Shown: one piece after another, positions 1-9,490 of the stretch
How positions within the stretch are numbered: the first letter of the stretch is position 1
Layout of the letters: every line of letters starts with the position of its first letter
The notes under the pieces: model-generated
The model's input: only the letters and a program-made list of their open reading frames with translations
What the model was told of the DNA's origin: nothing
Databases searched by the model: none
Position numbers and translations under genes: made by a program
Origin: Candidatus Poribacteria bacterium
GTDB lineage: Bacteria > Poribacteria > WGA-4E > WGA-3G
Direction: 5' to 3'
Length of the DNA stretch: 64,000 bases
NCBI GenBank assembly: GCA_022821725.1
Contig: JAJEDB010000071.1
Coordinates: 1-64,000 of the forward strand

Positions 1-73
1 CGGCTTGAGATTTTTTACCCCCAGTTTGAATAAAATCTAAGACGCGTTTGCGTAAATCTGTTGAATATGCCAT
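1..73 (-). CDS. IS630-family-like transposase N-terminus (partial, runs off left edge)
   Basis: Minus-strand reading from ATG at 73: MAYSTDLRKRVLDFIQTGGKKSQA..., typical of the N-terminal helix-turn-helix of IS630-type transposases. Not in the ORF track because it is truncated. Confidence 0.7.
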   Translation of the reverse strand, partial: MAYSTDLRKRVLDFIQTGGKKSQA

Positions 74-366
74 AATAGACGCAGCCTATCATAAAACCGA
101 AAAAATGTCTCTTTAATTCTAAAGGTCACTATAAATAAAAACATTAAGGTTCCTCCTCAAAATCGCTGTCAGTCGACAATAACAGATAAGCAATTTCTAT
201 GCCATTCCATTTTGTATCGCAAGCGTGAGATTTCGCACGAAATGGGGCAATTTCTTGCCTCAGCATGCACAAAAAGGGGCAATCGTGAATGGCTGAAACA
301 TCAAACACACGCGCTAATCCTTATAGTATACCATTCACAGTGGGATCATGTCAAATCAAACGGGTA

Positions 367-433
367 GCACTCCGCTGGAGTGCGGTGTCTTGACTTCACG
401 CTTTTCTATAGACATAGCACTCCGCTGGAGTGC
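367..433. repeat. Two copies of palindrome GCACTCCGCTGGAGTGC (367-383 and 417-433)
   Basis: Exact 17 bp palindrome repeated with a 33 bp spacer in noncoding DNA. Confidence 0.85.
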
Positions 434-599
434 GAAAGCCAAATTTTTCTCTGAAACACCCTGTTGAGACATCCAAAATTCGTCAGAGCAATTTGGGTTA
501 ATATAGACCCACTATTAACGCCGTTGATTGACAAAGGCACACCGTTTGGGTAAAATAGTCTGTGTTTAGCATACTATCAAAATTTAAGGAGACAGACGG

Positions 600-1517
600 A
601 CGAAAAACACGAATTACGCCCTCCATTCCACTATCAAACGCTTCCTATGTCTGCTGTTAATGCTAATTTTGCTGCTGAATGGATCGGTTCACGCAGCGTT
701 CGAGAATATCGAACTCATGGCGGGACCCGCGGGGATGGGAAGTGCCTATTCGGCAGCGACGCAGGATACCAGTGCCCTGATATGGAACCCCGCAGGTTTG
801 GCACGATTACGGACTCCTGAAATCGGTGTCAGTTACCTCGATCTGCACGGTGTATTCGGTTACAGTTTTGTCGGCGTGGCACACCCGATTCGGAGGGGAC
901 ACACCCTCGGCGCAGCACTCCTAAACTCAAGTGATACAGAAGGGATCTCTCAAGAAAGGATTGTGATGTTGTCGCTCGCAACCCGTATATGGAAAAGGCT
1001 GCATATCGGTATGAATGCGAAATATTTTAGCACTTCGGTCAATCTGGATCAGATGCCGTTAGGGCACGGCACCGGATGGGGCACCGATCTCGGTTTCCAA
1101 TATGACTTTATGGCGGAAATGGTTAGAATCGGTATCGTCCTCCCGAACCTGTTCTCGAACGTGTCGTATCGTCGACTTGAAGAGACGACCTCCAAAACCA
1201 CCTACAGCGAGTCGCTGCTCCGTGAATGGCGTATCGGTGCTGCGGTCAGCGTCAATTTCGGCTCAGGGGCACCCTACAGATACCTGGAGGCTGTGTTAGC
1301 GGCTTTTGAGATCGCCAACGGTGTCCCGCTTATCGGATGTGAGTACCGAAATGATATAAGATACGGTGAATTCGCGCTGCGGTTGGGATGGCGTTTCGGC
1401 GATGGACCCACCGCCGGATTCGGCTGTCAGCGCGGTAATATTAGCGTAGATTACGCCTTCGTGAACGAGAGATACGGTTCGCAGACCTCGCTGTTCTCAG
1501 TCCGGCTTTTCTATTGA
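600..1517 (+). CDS. PorV/PorQ-like (FadL-like) outer-membrane beta-barrel protein
   Basis: Motif AGPAGMGSAYSAATQDTSALIWNPAGLA. The signal peptide (KRFLCLLLMLILLLNGSVHA) extends upstream of the ORF-track ATG at 660; SD AAGGAG at 586-591 points to a non-ATG start near 600. Confidence 0.6.
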   Translation, partial: TKNTNYALHSTIKRFLCLLLMLILLLNGSVHAAFENIELMAGPAGMGSAYSAATQDTSALIWNPAGLARLRTPEIGVSYLDLHGVFGYSFVGVAHPIRRGHTLGAALLNSSDTEGISQERIVMLSLATRIWKRLHIGMNAKYFSTSVNLDQMPLGHGTGWGTDLGFQYDFMAEMVRIGIVLPNLFSNVSYRRLEETTSKTTYSESLLREWRIGAAVSVNFGSGAPYRYLEAVLAAFEIANGVPLIGCEYRNDIRYGEFALRLGWRFGDGPTAGFGCQRGNISVDYAFVNERYGSQTSLFSVRLFY

Positions 1518-1606
1518 TTTTTGCTAAATTGATGGTAAACTGTCTACAACAAAGTCTATGAGGGTTAGACCCCATCTTGTGATTATCCAAAAAAGGAGGC
1601 GGCACG

Positions 1607-1831
1607 ATGGAAAAACCAACGACTATTCAAGAAATTATCCAGCGATTAGACAAACTTACACCTATGCAACAGAAACAAATTTTGAATTCTGTTCTCTCTT
1701 TTTTAGGGGAACCGATAAGAGGCACACCGGGAAAGGAAATGCTTAAATTTGTAGGTACAATCTCGAAGGAAGACTTGGAAATCATGAAGCAGACCATTGA
1801 GGAGGGATGTGGAATGGCATCGTTATCGTAA
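1607..1831 (+). CDS. Orphan VapB-like antitoxin paralogue
   Basis: 74 aa, clearly similar to the 1942-2172 product (TTIQEI..RLDKLT..Q...L...LSFLGE); SD AAAAGGAGG upstream; no toxin follows. Confidence 0.55.
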   Translation: MEKPTTIQEIIQRLDKLTPMQQKQILNSVLSFLGEPIRGTPGKEMLKFVGTISKEDLEIMKQTIEEGCGMASLS

Positions 1832-1941
1832 GGACATCATATTAAAAAGCGTTGACTTTCTCAGACGACCTATGATAAAATTCTTTCAAGAGATCAGTGG
1901 GTACAGAAACCACATCCGCTAATCAAAAAGGAGGCAACACG

Positions 1942-2172
1942 ATGGAACATTCAACGACTATCCAAGAGATTGTGGAACGGTTAGACAAACTCACACTTGG
2001 GCAGCAGAGACAGGTTTTAGACTTCACGCTTGAATTATCCGGGGAATCCCCAAAAGGTATACCCCTTCAGGAATTGCTTGAATTTGTAGGTCTCTTCCCG
2101 CCCGAAGACCTTGAAGAAATAAAACAGGCGATTGAGGAGGATTGCGGACAGGTCGATGAATCAGAATGGTAA
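1942..2172 (+). CDS. Antitoxin of a VapBC-like module
   Basis: 77 aa from MEHSTTIQEIVERLDKLT; strong SD AAAGGAGG; overlaps the following PIN gene by 17 nt. Confidence 0.65.
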   Translation: MEHSTTIQEIVERLDKLTLGQQRQVLDFTLELSGESPKGIPLQELLEFVGLFPPEDLEEIKQAIEEDCGQVDESEW

Positions 2173-2557
2173 ATATCTGTTGGACACCAACATTCTCATT
2201 GCTATGTTAGCTGATGATATGATAATCCACGTCCAAGACAAAACGCAAAATGTTCCTAAAGTGTCTTTGCCTTCCCCGGCAATTGGTGAGCTCTACTATG
2301 GGGCGCGAAAATCAGGCAGACCTATAGAAAATCTCGCAAAAGTTAACCGGCTCACGCAGCGATTTCCACTCATCTCTTGTGATTTGGAAACGGCACAGTG
2401 GTACGGAATCATCAAAAACGAGTTGCGGCGGAAGGGCCGCCCTATCCCAAATAACGACCTCTGGATCGCAGCAATTGCTTTACAATATGACTTAATTCTT
2501 GTCACACGAGACTCACATTTTGACGAAGTAGAATCTCTACAGACAGAATCCTGGTAA
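2156..2557 (+). CDS. vapC: VapC-like PIN-domain toxin ribonuclease
   Basis: YLLDTNILIAML, ELYYGARKS, NDLWIAAIALQYDLILVTRDSHFDEV: classic PIN-domain acidic motifs. Start set to internal ATG at 2156. Confidence 0.85.
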   Translation: MNQNGKYLLDTNILIAMLADDMIIHVQDKTQNVPKVSLPSPAIGELYYGARKSGRPIENLAKVNRLTQRFPLISCDLETAQWYGIIKNELRRKGRPIPNNDLWIAAIALQYDLILVTRDSHFDEVESLQTESW

Positions 2558-2560
2558 CTC

Positions 2561-3928
2561 CTACACCAACAACAGATACGGGTCTTGAATATAACTGGAG
2601 ACTGTTTGTAGGAACTGCGCTGCAGGGGCACCGTCTACCACACGATGATCGAACGTTAAACTCAGCGTCAGCATGCTCCGAACAACAATTTCATCGTCGT
2701 GAACAACCGGTTTCTTCAGAATCCGTCCCACCCCGAGAATCGCACTCTCCGGTGGATTGATGATAGGTGTAAACGCATCAATCCCGAAATTCCCAAGATT
2801 TGTAATTGTAAAAGTACCACCTTGGAGTTCACCGGGTGTCAGTTGATTACTGCGCGCCCGTTCGGCGAAACCTCTCACCTGATCGGATATCTCCGATAAC
2901 CGCTCCTTGTCGGCATTTCTGACGACAGGGACTACCAACCCGTCTTCCAATGCGACTGCCACACCGATGTTAATTTCCGGTAATAGATGAATCCCTTCAT
3001 CCGTGAGTGTTGCGTTGAGTCGCGGATGTTCTCCCAAAGCGTTTGCGACGACTTTAACGAGCAGATCGGTGTAGGTGAGACTCACCTCTCTCGCCTGTAG
3101 CTTATCGTTGAGCATTCCACGGAGTTCGACGAAAGCGGTTGCGTCAACCTCTGTGTGGAGTGTGACACTGGCGTTGGTCTGAAGGCTCATGGTCATCCGC
3201 GCTGCGATAATTTCACGGATGCCATCCATAGGAATAACCTCTGTCGCCTGTTGGGGAGCGGGGGCCTCTATAACAGGGGTTTCAGCGGCGGCTGCGCTCG
3301 CTTGCAACACATCGTCACGGACGATTCTGCCATCGGGTCCCGAACCGACGATTGAAACCAGATCGACACCGTGTTCCTTCGCCAATCGTCGGGCAAGCGG
3401 TGATGCCTTCAGTCGGGTGGTTTCTTCGATTGGCGCGGGTCCTCTTAAGTCAATATATCGCTGGACATCGCTCTCAAGAATACGTCCACCGGGTCCAGAG
3501 GCTTTGACTTCGGTCAAGTCAATCGCGAGTTTTTCGGCGAGTTGGCGTGCCGCTGGTGAGGCTTTTGGTGCGACGGTCGTAGCAGGTGGTGTTGCCTTGG
3601 GTTGTGCGGGTTGTACTGATGCTTGCGGTTCCGGTGCGGTGTCCACTTCGGCTGTCCCCGTGTCCGCCTCAACGCGTGCCACTTCCTCTCCGGGTGCGCC
3701 GATAATCGCTAACAGGGCATTGACGGGGACATTGGTACCTTCCTCAGCCAGCAATTGCGCGATCACCCCATCCGTGGGGGATTCCTGCTCATGGACGACC
3801 TTATCGGTTTCGATCTCTAACAGCGGCTGTCCTTGTGTGACGGTATCGCCCTCCTTCACCAGCCATTTCCCGATTTTCCCTTTGGTCATCGTCTGATCCA
3901 TCTGAAGCATTTTTAACTCAACTGCCAT
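2561..3928 (-). CDS. Dihydrolipoamide acyltransferase (E2) of a 2-oxoacid dehydrogenase complex
   Basis: N-terminal lipoyl domain (EIETDKVV), two peripheral-subunit-binding domains, catalytic DHRVVDGAPAAQFL. Confidence 0.92.
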   Translation of the reverse strand: MAVELKMLQMDQTMTKGKIGKWLVKEGDTVTQGQPLLEIETDKVVHEQESPTDGVIAQLLAEEGTNVPVNALLAIIGAPGEEVARVEADTGTAEVDTAPEPQASVQPAQPKATPPATTVAPKASPAARQLAEKLAIDLTEVKASGPGGRILESDVQRYIDLRGPAPIEETTRLKASPLARRLAKEHGVDLVSIVGSGPDGRIVRDDVLQASAAAAETPVIEAPAPQQATEVIPMDGIREIIAARMTMSLQTNASVTLHTEVDATAFVELRGMLNDKLQAREVSLTYTDLLVKVVANALGEHPRLNATLTDEGIHLLPEINIGVAVALEDGLVVPVVRNADKERLSEISDQVRGFAERARSNQLTPGELQGGTFTITNLGNFGIDAFTPIINPPESAILGVGRILKKPVVHDDEIVVRSMLTLSLTFDHRVVDGAPAAQFLQTVSSYIQDPYLLLV

Positions 3929-3946
3929 TTTTTCTCCTATTTTTCC

Positions 3947-4243
3947 TCATGAATGTCCTTCGATCAGTTCAATCAGTAGCTCAACATTCGCATCTTTTTC
4001 CAGAATCAGTGCAAATTTATGGTACTCGTCGCCCTTGAAGATCGCCTGAATGAAAGGACTCAACGCAATTAAGAGTTGGCTCCCCAAAAAGTTCAGCGGC
4101 TTACCGGTCTCTAAAAAGAGAATGGCGGGCGCGGTTAGACCGCGCCGGACAATCCACGTTGCAGCCTTTTCAAGCAGGGCGCGTTGCTCGGACTCAGGAA
4201 TATCTTCAAGGACACGTGGTATTTCAGGGTTTGGATTGAACAT
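3947..4243 (-). CDS. Hypothetical protein
   Basis: About 98 aa from MFNPNPEIPRVLEDIP; co-directional with neighbours. Confidence 0.5.
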   Translation of the reverse strand: MFNPNPEIPRVLEDIPESEQRALLEKAATWIVRRGLTAPAILFLETGKPLNFLGSQLLIALSPFIQAIFKGDEYHKFALILEKDANVELLIELIEGHS

Positions 4244-4303
4244 ATTGTCCCGTAAGCCTCTATAGGCTTGCGCAGCACCTAAGTCCCTACAAATACACAA
4301 CCT

Positions 4304-5344
4304 CTAAATCTCTAAGTCGCTCAGGTAATCGGCGATCTGCTTGGGTTGTCCGTCAAGCGTTGTTTCCATTGCGGCGATGACAAGCACGAAACTTTTGATA
4401 TTGTCCTCAATCCGTGTATCAGAAGGTTCGCCACCATCGAGCCAGTTCAGGAATTCATCAAAGAGATGCTGATGCGCTTGGTAGGGAATTGCCGGTGCCT
4501 CATAGACTTCGGTCTCTCCCCCCACACGGTGGATCGTCATCTGGTTGCCGCCCGCGATTTCCACAGCACCCTCCTCAAATTCAGCGCGATAGTGTTCATG
4601 GTTCCAACAATTAACGATACCCGCCGATGAACTGTTGCCTTCATAAGAGGTATGGACACCGTTATCCATCCGCATCACGTAGAAACCGCTGGAGTAATGC
4701 TGGAAACTCGACCATTCGGGATTCCATCCAAATCCGATTAAGGTTTCACAATCGCCACCGGAGAGGAACCGAAGCATGTCAAGATGATGGACAGAGCCTT
4801 CAAAAAGAAGCCCGAAATCCATATCGTGTCGCCACGCTTTGCCCCACGAAAGATAACGCCGATAATCGCACGCATATCTCCCGACAATGTGTTGCAGCCG
4901 TCCCAATCTACCCTCATCGCGGATACGAATCAATTCCTGTTTATTATCTGCATACCGATAGTTTTGGATAATCGCGCACGGGAGTCCTGTTTTTTGGGCG
5001 GTGTGCACCATCGCTTTTGCTGCGTCTAAGGTATCCGCAATCGGTTTTTCACAGATAACCGGCATCCCGTTTTCCATAGCAGCAATTGCAGCAGGACTGT
5101 GAAATTGCGGTGGAACCGCAATACCACAGAAATCAGCTTTGACCTCTGCACACGCCTCGTTAAAGTCTGTGAAGAGTTGTGAAGTGCCGAGTCCTAATGC
5201 CTCGCCCTGCGCTGTGAGTACATCTGTACTCACATCCGCTAAACCAACGATTTCGATCCGGTCGCTGAAATTGTTCGTGAAATTGTTGATCCAGCCACCC
5301 GCCATACCACTGCCACCAATCATTAAACACGTTCGTTTTGCCAT
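4304..5344 (-). CDS. Gfo/Idh/MocA-family oxidoreductase
   Basis: N-terminal Rossmann fold, VICEKPIADTLDAAKAMV motif; start set to MAKRTCLMIGGSGMAG. Confidence 0.88.
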   Translation of the reverse strand: MAKRTCLMIGGSGMAGGWINNFTNNFSDRIEIVGLADVSTDVLTAQGEALGLGTSQLFTDFNEACAEVKADFCGIAVPPQFHSPAAIAAMENGMPVICEKPIADTLDAAKAMVHTAQKTGLPCAIIQNYRYADNKQELIRIRDEGRLGRLQHIVGRYACDYRRYLSWGKAWRHDMDFGLLFEGSVHHLDMLRFLSGGDCETLIGFGWNPEWSSFQHYSSGFYVMRMDNGVHTSYEGNSSSAGIVNCWNHEHYRAEFEEGAVEIAGGNQMTIHRVGGETEVYEAPAIPYQAHQHLFDEFLNWLDGGEPSDTRIEDNIKSFVLVIAAMETTLDGQPKQIADYLSDLEI

Positions 5345-5479
5345 TTTTCTAACGATTGCTCCTGGGCGTTGCCGCCGTTGTCGGCAACGATCTAAAATTA
5401 ATAAAAAACCCACTTTAGGTTATGAAAAGTTTCTGAAAGATTCAAAATCTGTATTCTCACTGCAAAGCAATTGAATCGT

Positions 5480-5986
5480 TTAAAGATTTTGCATCAGTTT
5501 GCCACGTAAAACGTAATCGTCCTTGCCGCGTCGGACGCGTTCAAATTCCGCCTCGGTCGCCTTACGCCCCACCTTTGCTGGGACTCCCATCGCCACTGCA
5601 CCCGGTGGGATTTCCTGTCCTTCTCGGACAAGCGCCCCAGCTGCAACAACGGCATTTTCGCCAATCACCGAGCCCGTCAGGAGAATCGCTCCCATGCCGA
5701 TCAGGGCACCGTCTCCAATCGTGCAACTATGGAGGATAGCACCGTGCCCGATCGTAACATCATCACCGATGAGACACGGAATCTCCTTGTCCATGTGTAT
5801 CACTGCACCGTCCTGAACGTTAGTGCGACACCCGATCCGGATCGGTTCTAAATCCCCACGGAGCACGCTGTTAAACCAGATACTCGATTCTTCCCCAATT
5901 GTTACATCGCCTACAATCATCGCCCCTGGCGCGACGAAAACAGAGGGATGCACGTTCGGCGTTATGCCTTCATATTCTATCAACAT
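5480..5986 (-). CDS. Gamma carbonic anhydrase family protein (left-handed beta-helix)
   Basis: Hexapeptide repeats; RGDLEPIRIGCRTNVQDGAVIHMD, GHGAILHSCTIGDGALIGMGA. Confidence 0.88.
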   Translation of the reverse strand: MLIEYEGITPNVHPSVFVAPGAMIVGDVTIGEESSIWFNSVLRGDLEPIRIGCRTNVQDGAVIHMDKEIPCLIGDDVTIGHGAILHSCTIGDGALIGMGAILLTGSVIGENAVVAAGALVREGQEIPPGAVAMGVPAKVGRKATEAEFERVRRGKDDYVLRGKLMQNL

Positions 5987-5998
5987 ATTCCTTCCTAA

Positions 5999-7657
5999 CT
6001 AAAAAAATTGCTGTGCAACCAGCAATTTGCGGAGATTTCCTATTCCCCATCTATAAGATATTCCGAATACACCCACAAGGAGGATTATCAACCCAACAAA
6101 CACGACGAGACTTCCCGTATACCACGCTATGACCACGGCAAGAACAAGTGCCACATCAATAATAAGCACCACTGTGAACGTTAAAACCCGAAGGATCGGC
6201 TTCCGTGTTTTTGATAGGGTGGTTGTCAATTCTGCCATCCACGATAAAGTTCCAATCGCTGTATTCAAGGCGCACGCCGTCGGGAGCGTTAAGAGAGGCG
6301 TTAGCATGACTGGCATCCACGTATCCTTTGGCATTTGGAGGAGACACACAGCAAACAGAGACCAGAATTCAGCATAAACCAATGCACAGAGAAACGCTGT
6401 CAGGAATTTACTCGTGAACACCAACCTCGGCGTAACAGGGGCGGCTTTCAGCATCCACCATGTCTTCGCTTCATCTCGAAGACCGTTACAGCTGATACCG
6501 AAGGTAATCAGCATACTATACAGAACTATCTGCACAGTCAGAACCAGTCCAGCGTTCGTATCCGCACTGCCTTCCTGCACGAGTAAGATAGCGATGTGAA
6601 CCACCAAAAACAGCGTGAGCATCGCAATGGCAATTAACCGTCCACTGTGCCGGACGAAAATGAGAAAGTCCTTTAGCATCATAGATCGTATCTTACCACG
6701 TCCGATCGCAAGCCGCATGCGTTCCAGATACGATGCTTGAGAAGCAGTGGTGCGCCGCACGGATTTACGCTTGGAAACTTTCAACTGCCGAATATTTTCC
6801 CAACCGCGTTGATACATCAGTTGTGCAACAAGCACTGCCACGCCGACAGCGGTGAGACTTCCTCCAACACCGCCCAGTGCCCACCTCAACCGGACCCCTA
6901 TTGTGGATTCAGTCACCCAACTCAACAGCAGTTTGCCAATCCACTCGTGTGGATACCACGCAGCAGTCGTATCCGTTGTTCTCTCGGAAGCCCAATCGAG
7001 CAACAATTGCTTTAGGTGGATCGGCTCAAACTCGAAAAACAGTGTTAACGATAACAGGAAACCTACCGCTACGCCAATTGCAGTGCCGAGCACCTTGAGT
7101 GTTGCGAGAAGCCATCCAGACGAAAAGAAACGCGCAATCAACATCACACTGACGGTGACATAACTCGCGATCATTAACAAAAGACACAAGCACACTGGAA
7201 ATAGAACTGCGTAGAAATGCCACGGTAATTCAAATATCAGACCGAACGCTACCCACGGAGGTCCCAAAAAACAGAGGATACTCAGAAAGCGCGTGAGAGT
7301 CAGATGAATGAACTTATACCCGAAAATTGCGAGCGGTTGAATCGGTGCAGCGTGTAACAATGCCGTGTCCGGTGCTTCATATAGACTCTTCAGCGAACTC
7401 TCCATCAATTCCTTGGCAACAACGATAATCCCGAAGAGCATGAACCCATTAATCACACCCAGCAGAAGTCTCGGTTCCGCCTCAGTGTGTCGTAAATGCG
7501 CGAAGAGGGAATTTCCTAACACCGAGAGTGCAACGATGAAGACGAGATACCCGACCCCCTTTAAAGCGGTTTTTCGCCACGCCTCGCCACCACGACTTAG
7601 TCCATTTAACCACCCTTGCAAATCCGCGCTCAGCAGAATTATCACATTCCTCAACAT
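5999..7657 (-). CDS. ABC transporter permease (multi-spanning exporter subunit)
   Basis: Multiple TM segments, adjacent to ABC ATPase. First 10 aa of the ORF-track call (MSFLRKVKLK) are encoded by the repeat element; likely start MLRNVIILL at 7657. Confidence 0.75.
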   Translation of the reverse strand: MLRNVIILLSADLQGWLNGLSRGGEAWRKTALKGVGYLVFIVALSVLGNSLFAHLRHTEAEPRLLLGVINGFMLFGIIVVAKELMESSLKSLYEAPDTALLHAAPIQPLAIFGYKFIHLTLTRFLSILCFLGPPWVAFGLIFELPWHFYAVLFPVCLCLLLMIASYVTVSVMLIARFFSSGWLLATLKVLGTAIGVAVGFLLSLTLFFEFEPIHLKQLLLDWASERTTDTTAAWYPHEWIGKLLLSWVTESTIGVRLRWALGGVGGSLTAVGVAVLVAQLMYQRGWENIRQLKVSKRKSVRRTTASQASYLERMRLAIGRGKIRSMMLKDFLIFVRHSGRLIAIAMLTLFLVVHIAILLVQEGSADTNAGLVLTVQIVLYSMLITFGISCNGLRDEAKTWWMLKAAPVTPRLVFTSKFLTAFLCALVYAEFWSLFAVCLLQMPKDTWMPVMLTPLLTLPTACALNTAIGTLSWMAELTTTLSKTRKPILRVLTFTVVLIIDVALVLAVVIAWYTGSLVVFVGLIILLVGVFGISYRWGIGNLRKLLVAQQFF

Positions 7658-7879
7658 TTTTAATTTTACCTTGCGGAGAAACGACAAACGTTAGAACTTT
7701 GACGGGCGTTGCTCAAATCCGTTCTCCATTTCATTACGAACTCCGCGCTTTCGTTTCCCTAAGACAGCAGCCTGCAACAATACGCAGAAATACCCAAGCA
7801 AAAACACGCAGGCGGGTCTACGGAAAGGAACGTCAAACTTGAAATCCGCCTAACCGAACCGCAAGGTATAATTAAAAAT
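7656..7879. mobile_element. MITE-like element, copy A (about 224 bp, 21 bp TIRs)
   Basis: Left ATTTTTAATTTTACCTTGCGG (7656-7676), right CCGCAAGGTATAATTAAAAAT (7859-7879); TIRs match 20/21. Confidence 0.8.
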
Positions 7880-8630
7880 CTGCGGTAAGATCGAGAAAAA
7901 TATCCTCAAGGGTCTCCATCCCATCCTGACCGACATCGACGGGTCGTCCGTGGTCTCCCTGCCTTCTCTGCTGCAATTCCGCAAGGGTCCCGACAGCAAT
8001 AAGCTGACCCTTACTGATAATACCGACTCTATCGCAAATACGTTCGGCGATTTCAAGAATGTGTGTCGTCATAAACACAGTGGAGCCCTGCTCACAACGT
8101 TCGCGCAAGAGTTCCCTGACAGTTCGGGCACTCCTCGGATCCAAGCCACTGGTCGGTTCATCAAGGAAAAGAATCTGCGGGTGATGCACAAGGACCGAGA
8201 TGAGCAGGATTTTCTTCTGCATGCCGTAGGAATACCCCTTGATTTGATCGTCAGCAGCCTCGGTCAACTCGAGTTGCTCCAGTAGCATACCCATCTCATT
8301 TTCGGCTTGCTCCGGCGGCACTTCATACAAATTCGCTATCATCCGAACAAACTGTCTACCGCTCAATGCTTCATAAAGTTGCGGCGTATCGGGCATCAGT
8401 CCGAGAATCGCCTTTGCCTGTAAACTCTGTTTCTGAATGTCAAAACCGCCGAGCGTTGCAGTGCCAGATGTCGGGCGGAGTAAGCCCGTGAGCATATTGA
8501 TTGTCGTCGTCTTCCCAGCTCCATTCGGTCCAAGGAACCCGAATATTTCACCGGCATCTACCTCAAGTGTCAATGCATCTACGGCACACAATTTACCGAA
8601 ATATTTCGTTAAACTTAAGGTTTTAATCAT
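7872..8630 (-). CDS. ABC transporter ATP-binding protein
   Basis: Walker A GPNGAGKTTT, YSYGMQKK signature, Walker B ILFLDEPTSGLD. Stop codon lies in the TIR of element copy A. Confidence 0.93.
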   Translation of the reverse strand: MIKTLSLTKYFGKLCAVDALTLEVDAGEIFGFLGPNGAGKTTTINMLTGLLRPTSGTATLGGFDIQKQSLQAKAILGLMPDTPQLYEALSGRQFVRMIANLYEVPPEQAENEMGMLLEQLELTEAADDQIKGYSYGMQKKILLISVLVHHPQILFLDEPTSGLDPRSARTVRELLRERCEQGSTVFMTTHILEIAERICDRVGIISKGQLIAVGTLAELQQRRQGDHGRPVDVGQDGMETLEDIFLDLTADF

Positions 8631-9295
8631 TTGCGATTACTGCCTAAGACCTCACTTTTAAGTTCTGCGAGCACTCGATCAATGTTAGAATCATCTGCGT
8701 TTTTTGTCGCATCCGTGGCATCGCGGCGATTTCGGTTTTCCCAAATTTCTGCCTTTTCTTCGGCTATTTTCAATTTGTGTTCAGCCCGCGCGAAAGCCGT
8801 GGAGAGCGCATTTTCCGCTGTCGCGATTAATTTATAGAGTTCCGAGCGGGTCTCTGCTTGTTTCTGACGGTGGGATAGGGTTTCAGCGTGCCCCGCTGCG
8901 CTTCGGAATTGCTGATAAAATTCGTGAAGTGCTGTTTTGAGGGTCGTTACGACTGCTGCCTGCGCAGCAATTTGACGTTTATAACCGTCTGCGAGGTTCA
9001 AGTGGTGTTGCCTGCGGCGTTGCGCTTCCCTTGCACGTGCTGTGTCCTGATCCTGTAAAGCAGCGTCAGCCTTTTTACCCCATACGTTTGCTGTATCAAT
9101 AGCCTCCTGATAGGCGCGTTTGAGTGTCTGTTCATCTACCATCGCTATGGCTACCAGATCTTTTGCCTCATCAAGTCGCACTTTCATGTCAACAATGGCT
9201 GTATCCAGCAGCGATTCGGCATCCTCCAGTGCTTCGAGAAATTGGTTTATAGTCTCTCGAATCTCTTCTGAAATCTCCTTAAGCCTTTTCATCAT
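8627..9295 (-). CDS. PspA/IM30-like coiled-coil protein
   Basis: Long coiled coil with PspA-like composition; 4-nt overlap with ABC ATPase gene. Confidence 0.65.
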   Translation of the reverse strand: MMKRLKEISEEIRETINQFLEALEDAESLLDTAIVDMKVRLDEAKDLVAIAMVDEQTLKRAYQEAIDTANVWGKKADAALQDQDTARAREAQRRRQHHLNLADGYKRQIAAQAAVVTTLKTALHEFYQQFRSAAGHAETLSHRQKQAETRSELYKLIATAENALSTAFARAEHKLKIAEEKAEIWENRNRRDATDATKNADDSNIDRVLAELKSEVLGSNRK

Positions 9296-9490
9296 CCACC
9301 CTCCATCGTTCCATTATATCCAGTTTGCCGAGAAAATCAAGCGTAAACTTTCATCTTCACGAAAATCTAATCCTCTTCTGTGCCTATCGCCATACTGGAG
9401 CCGTCACTCTTATTAGAAACATTGGGCTAAAAAAAGATAGTCAAAGAAACAGTGTTTGACTTTTGGACGGAACGAAACACTCAGATACCG

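Noticed and set aside
367-433. Possible CRISPR from the two identical 17 bp repeats
   Set aside because: Only two copies, perfectly palindromic, and no cas genes; fits a dispersed palindromic repeat.
3189-3896. 235-aa plus-strand ORF opposite the E2 gene
   Set aside because: Antisense shadow of a strongly supported E2 CDS; low-complexity Ala/Ser/Pro translation with no recognisable domain.
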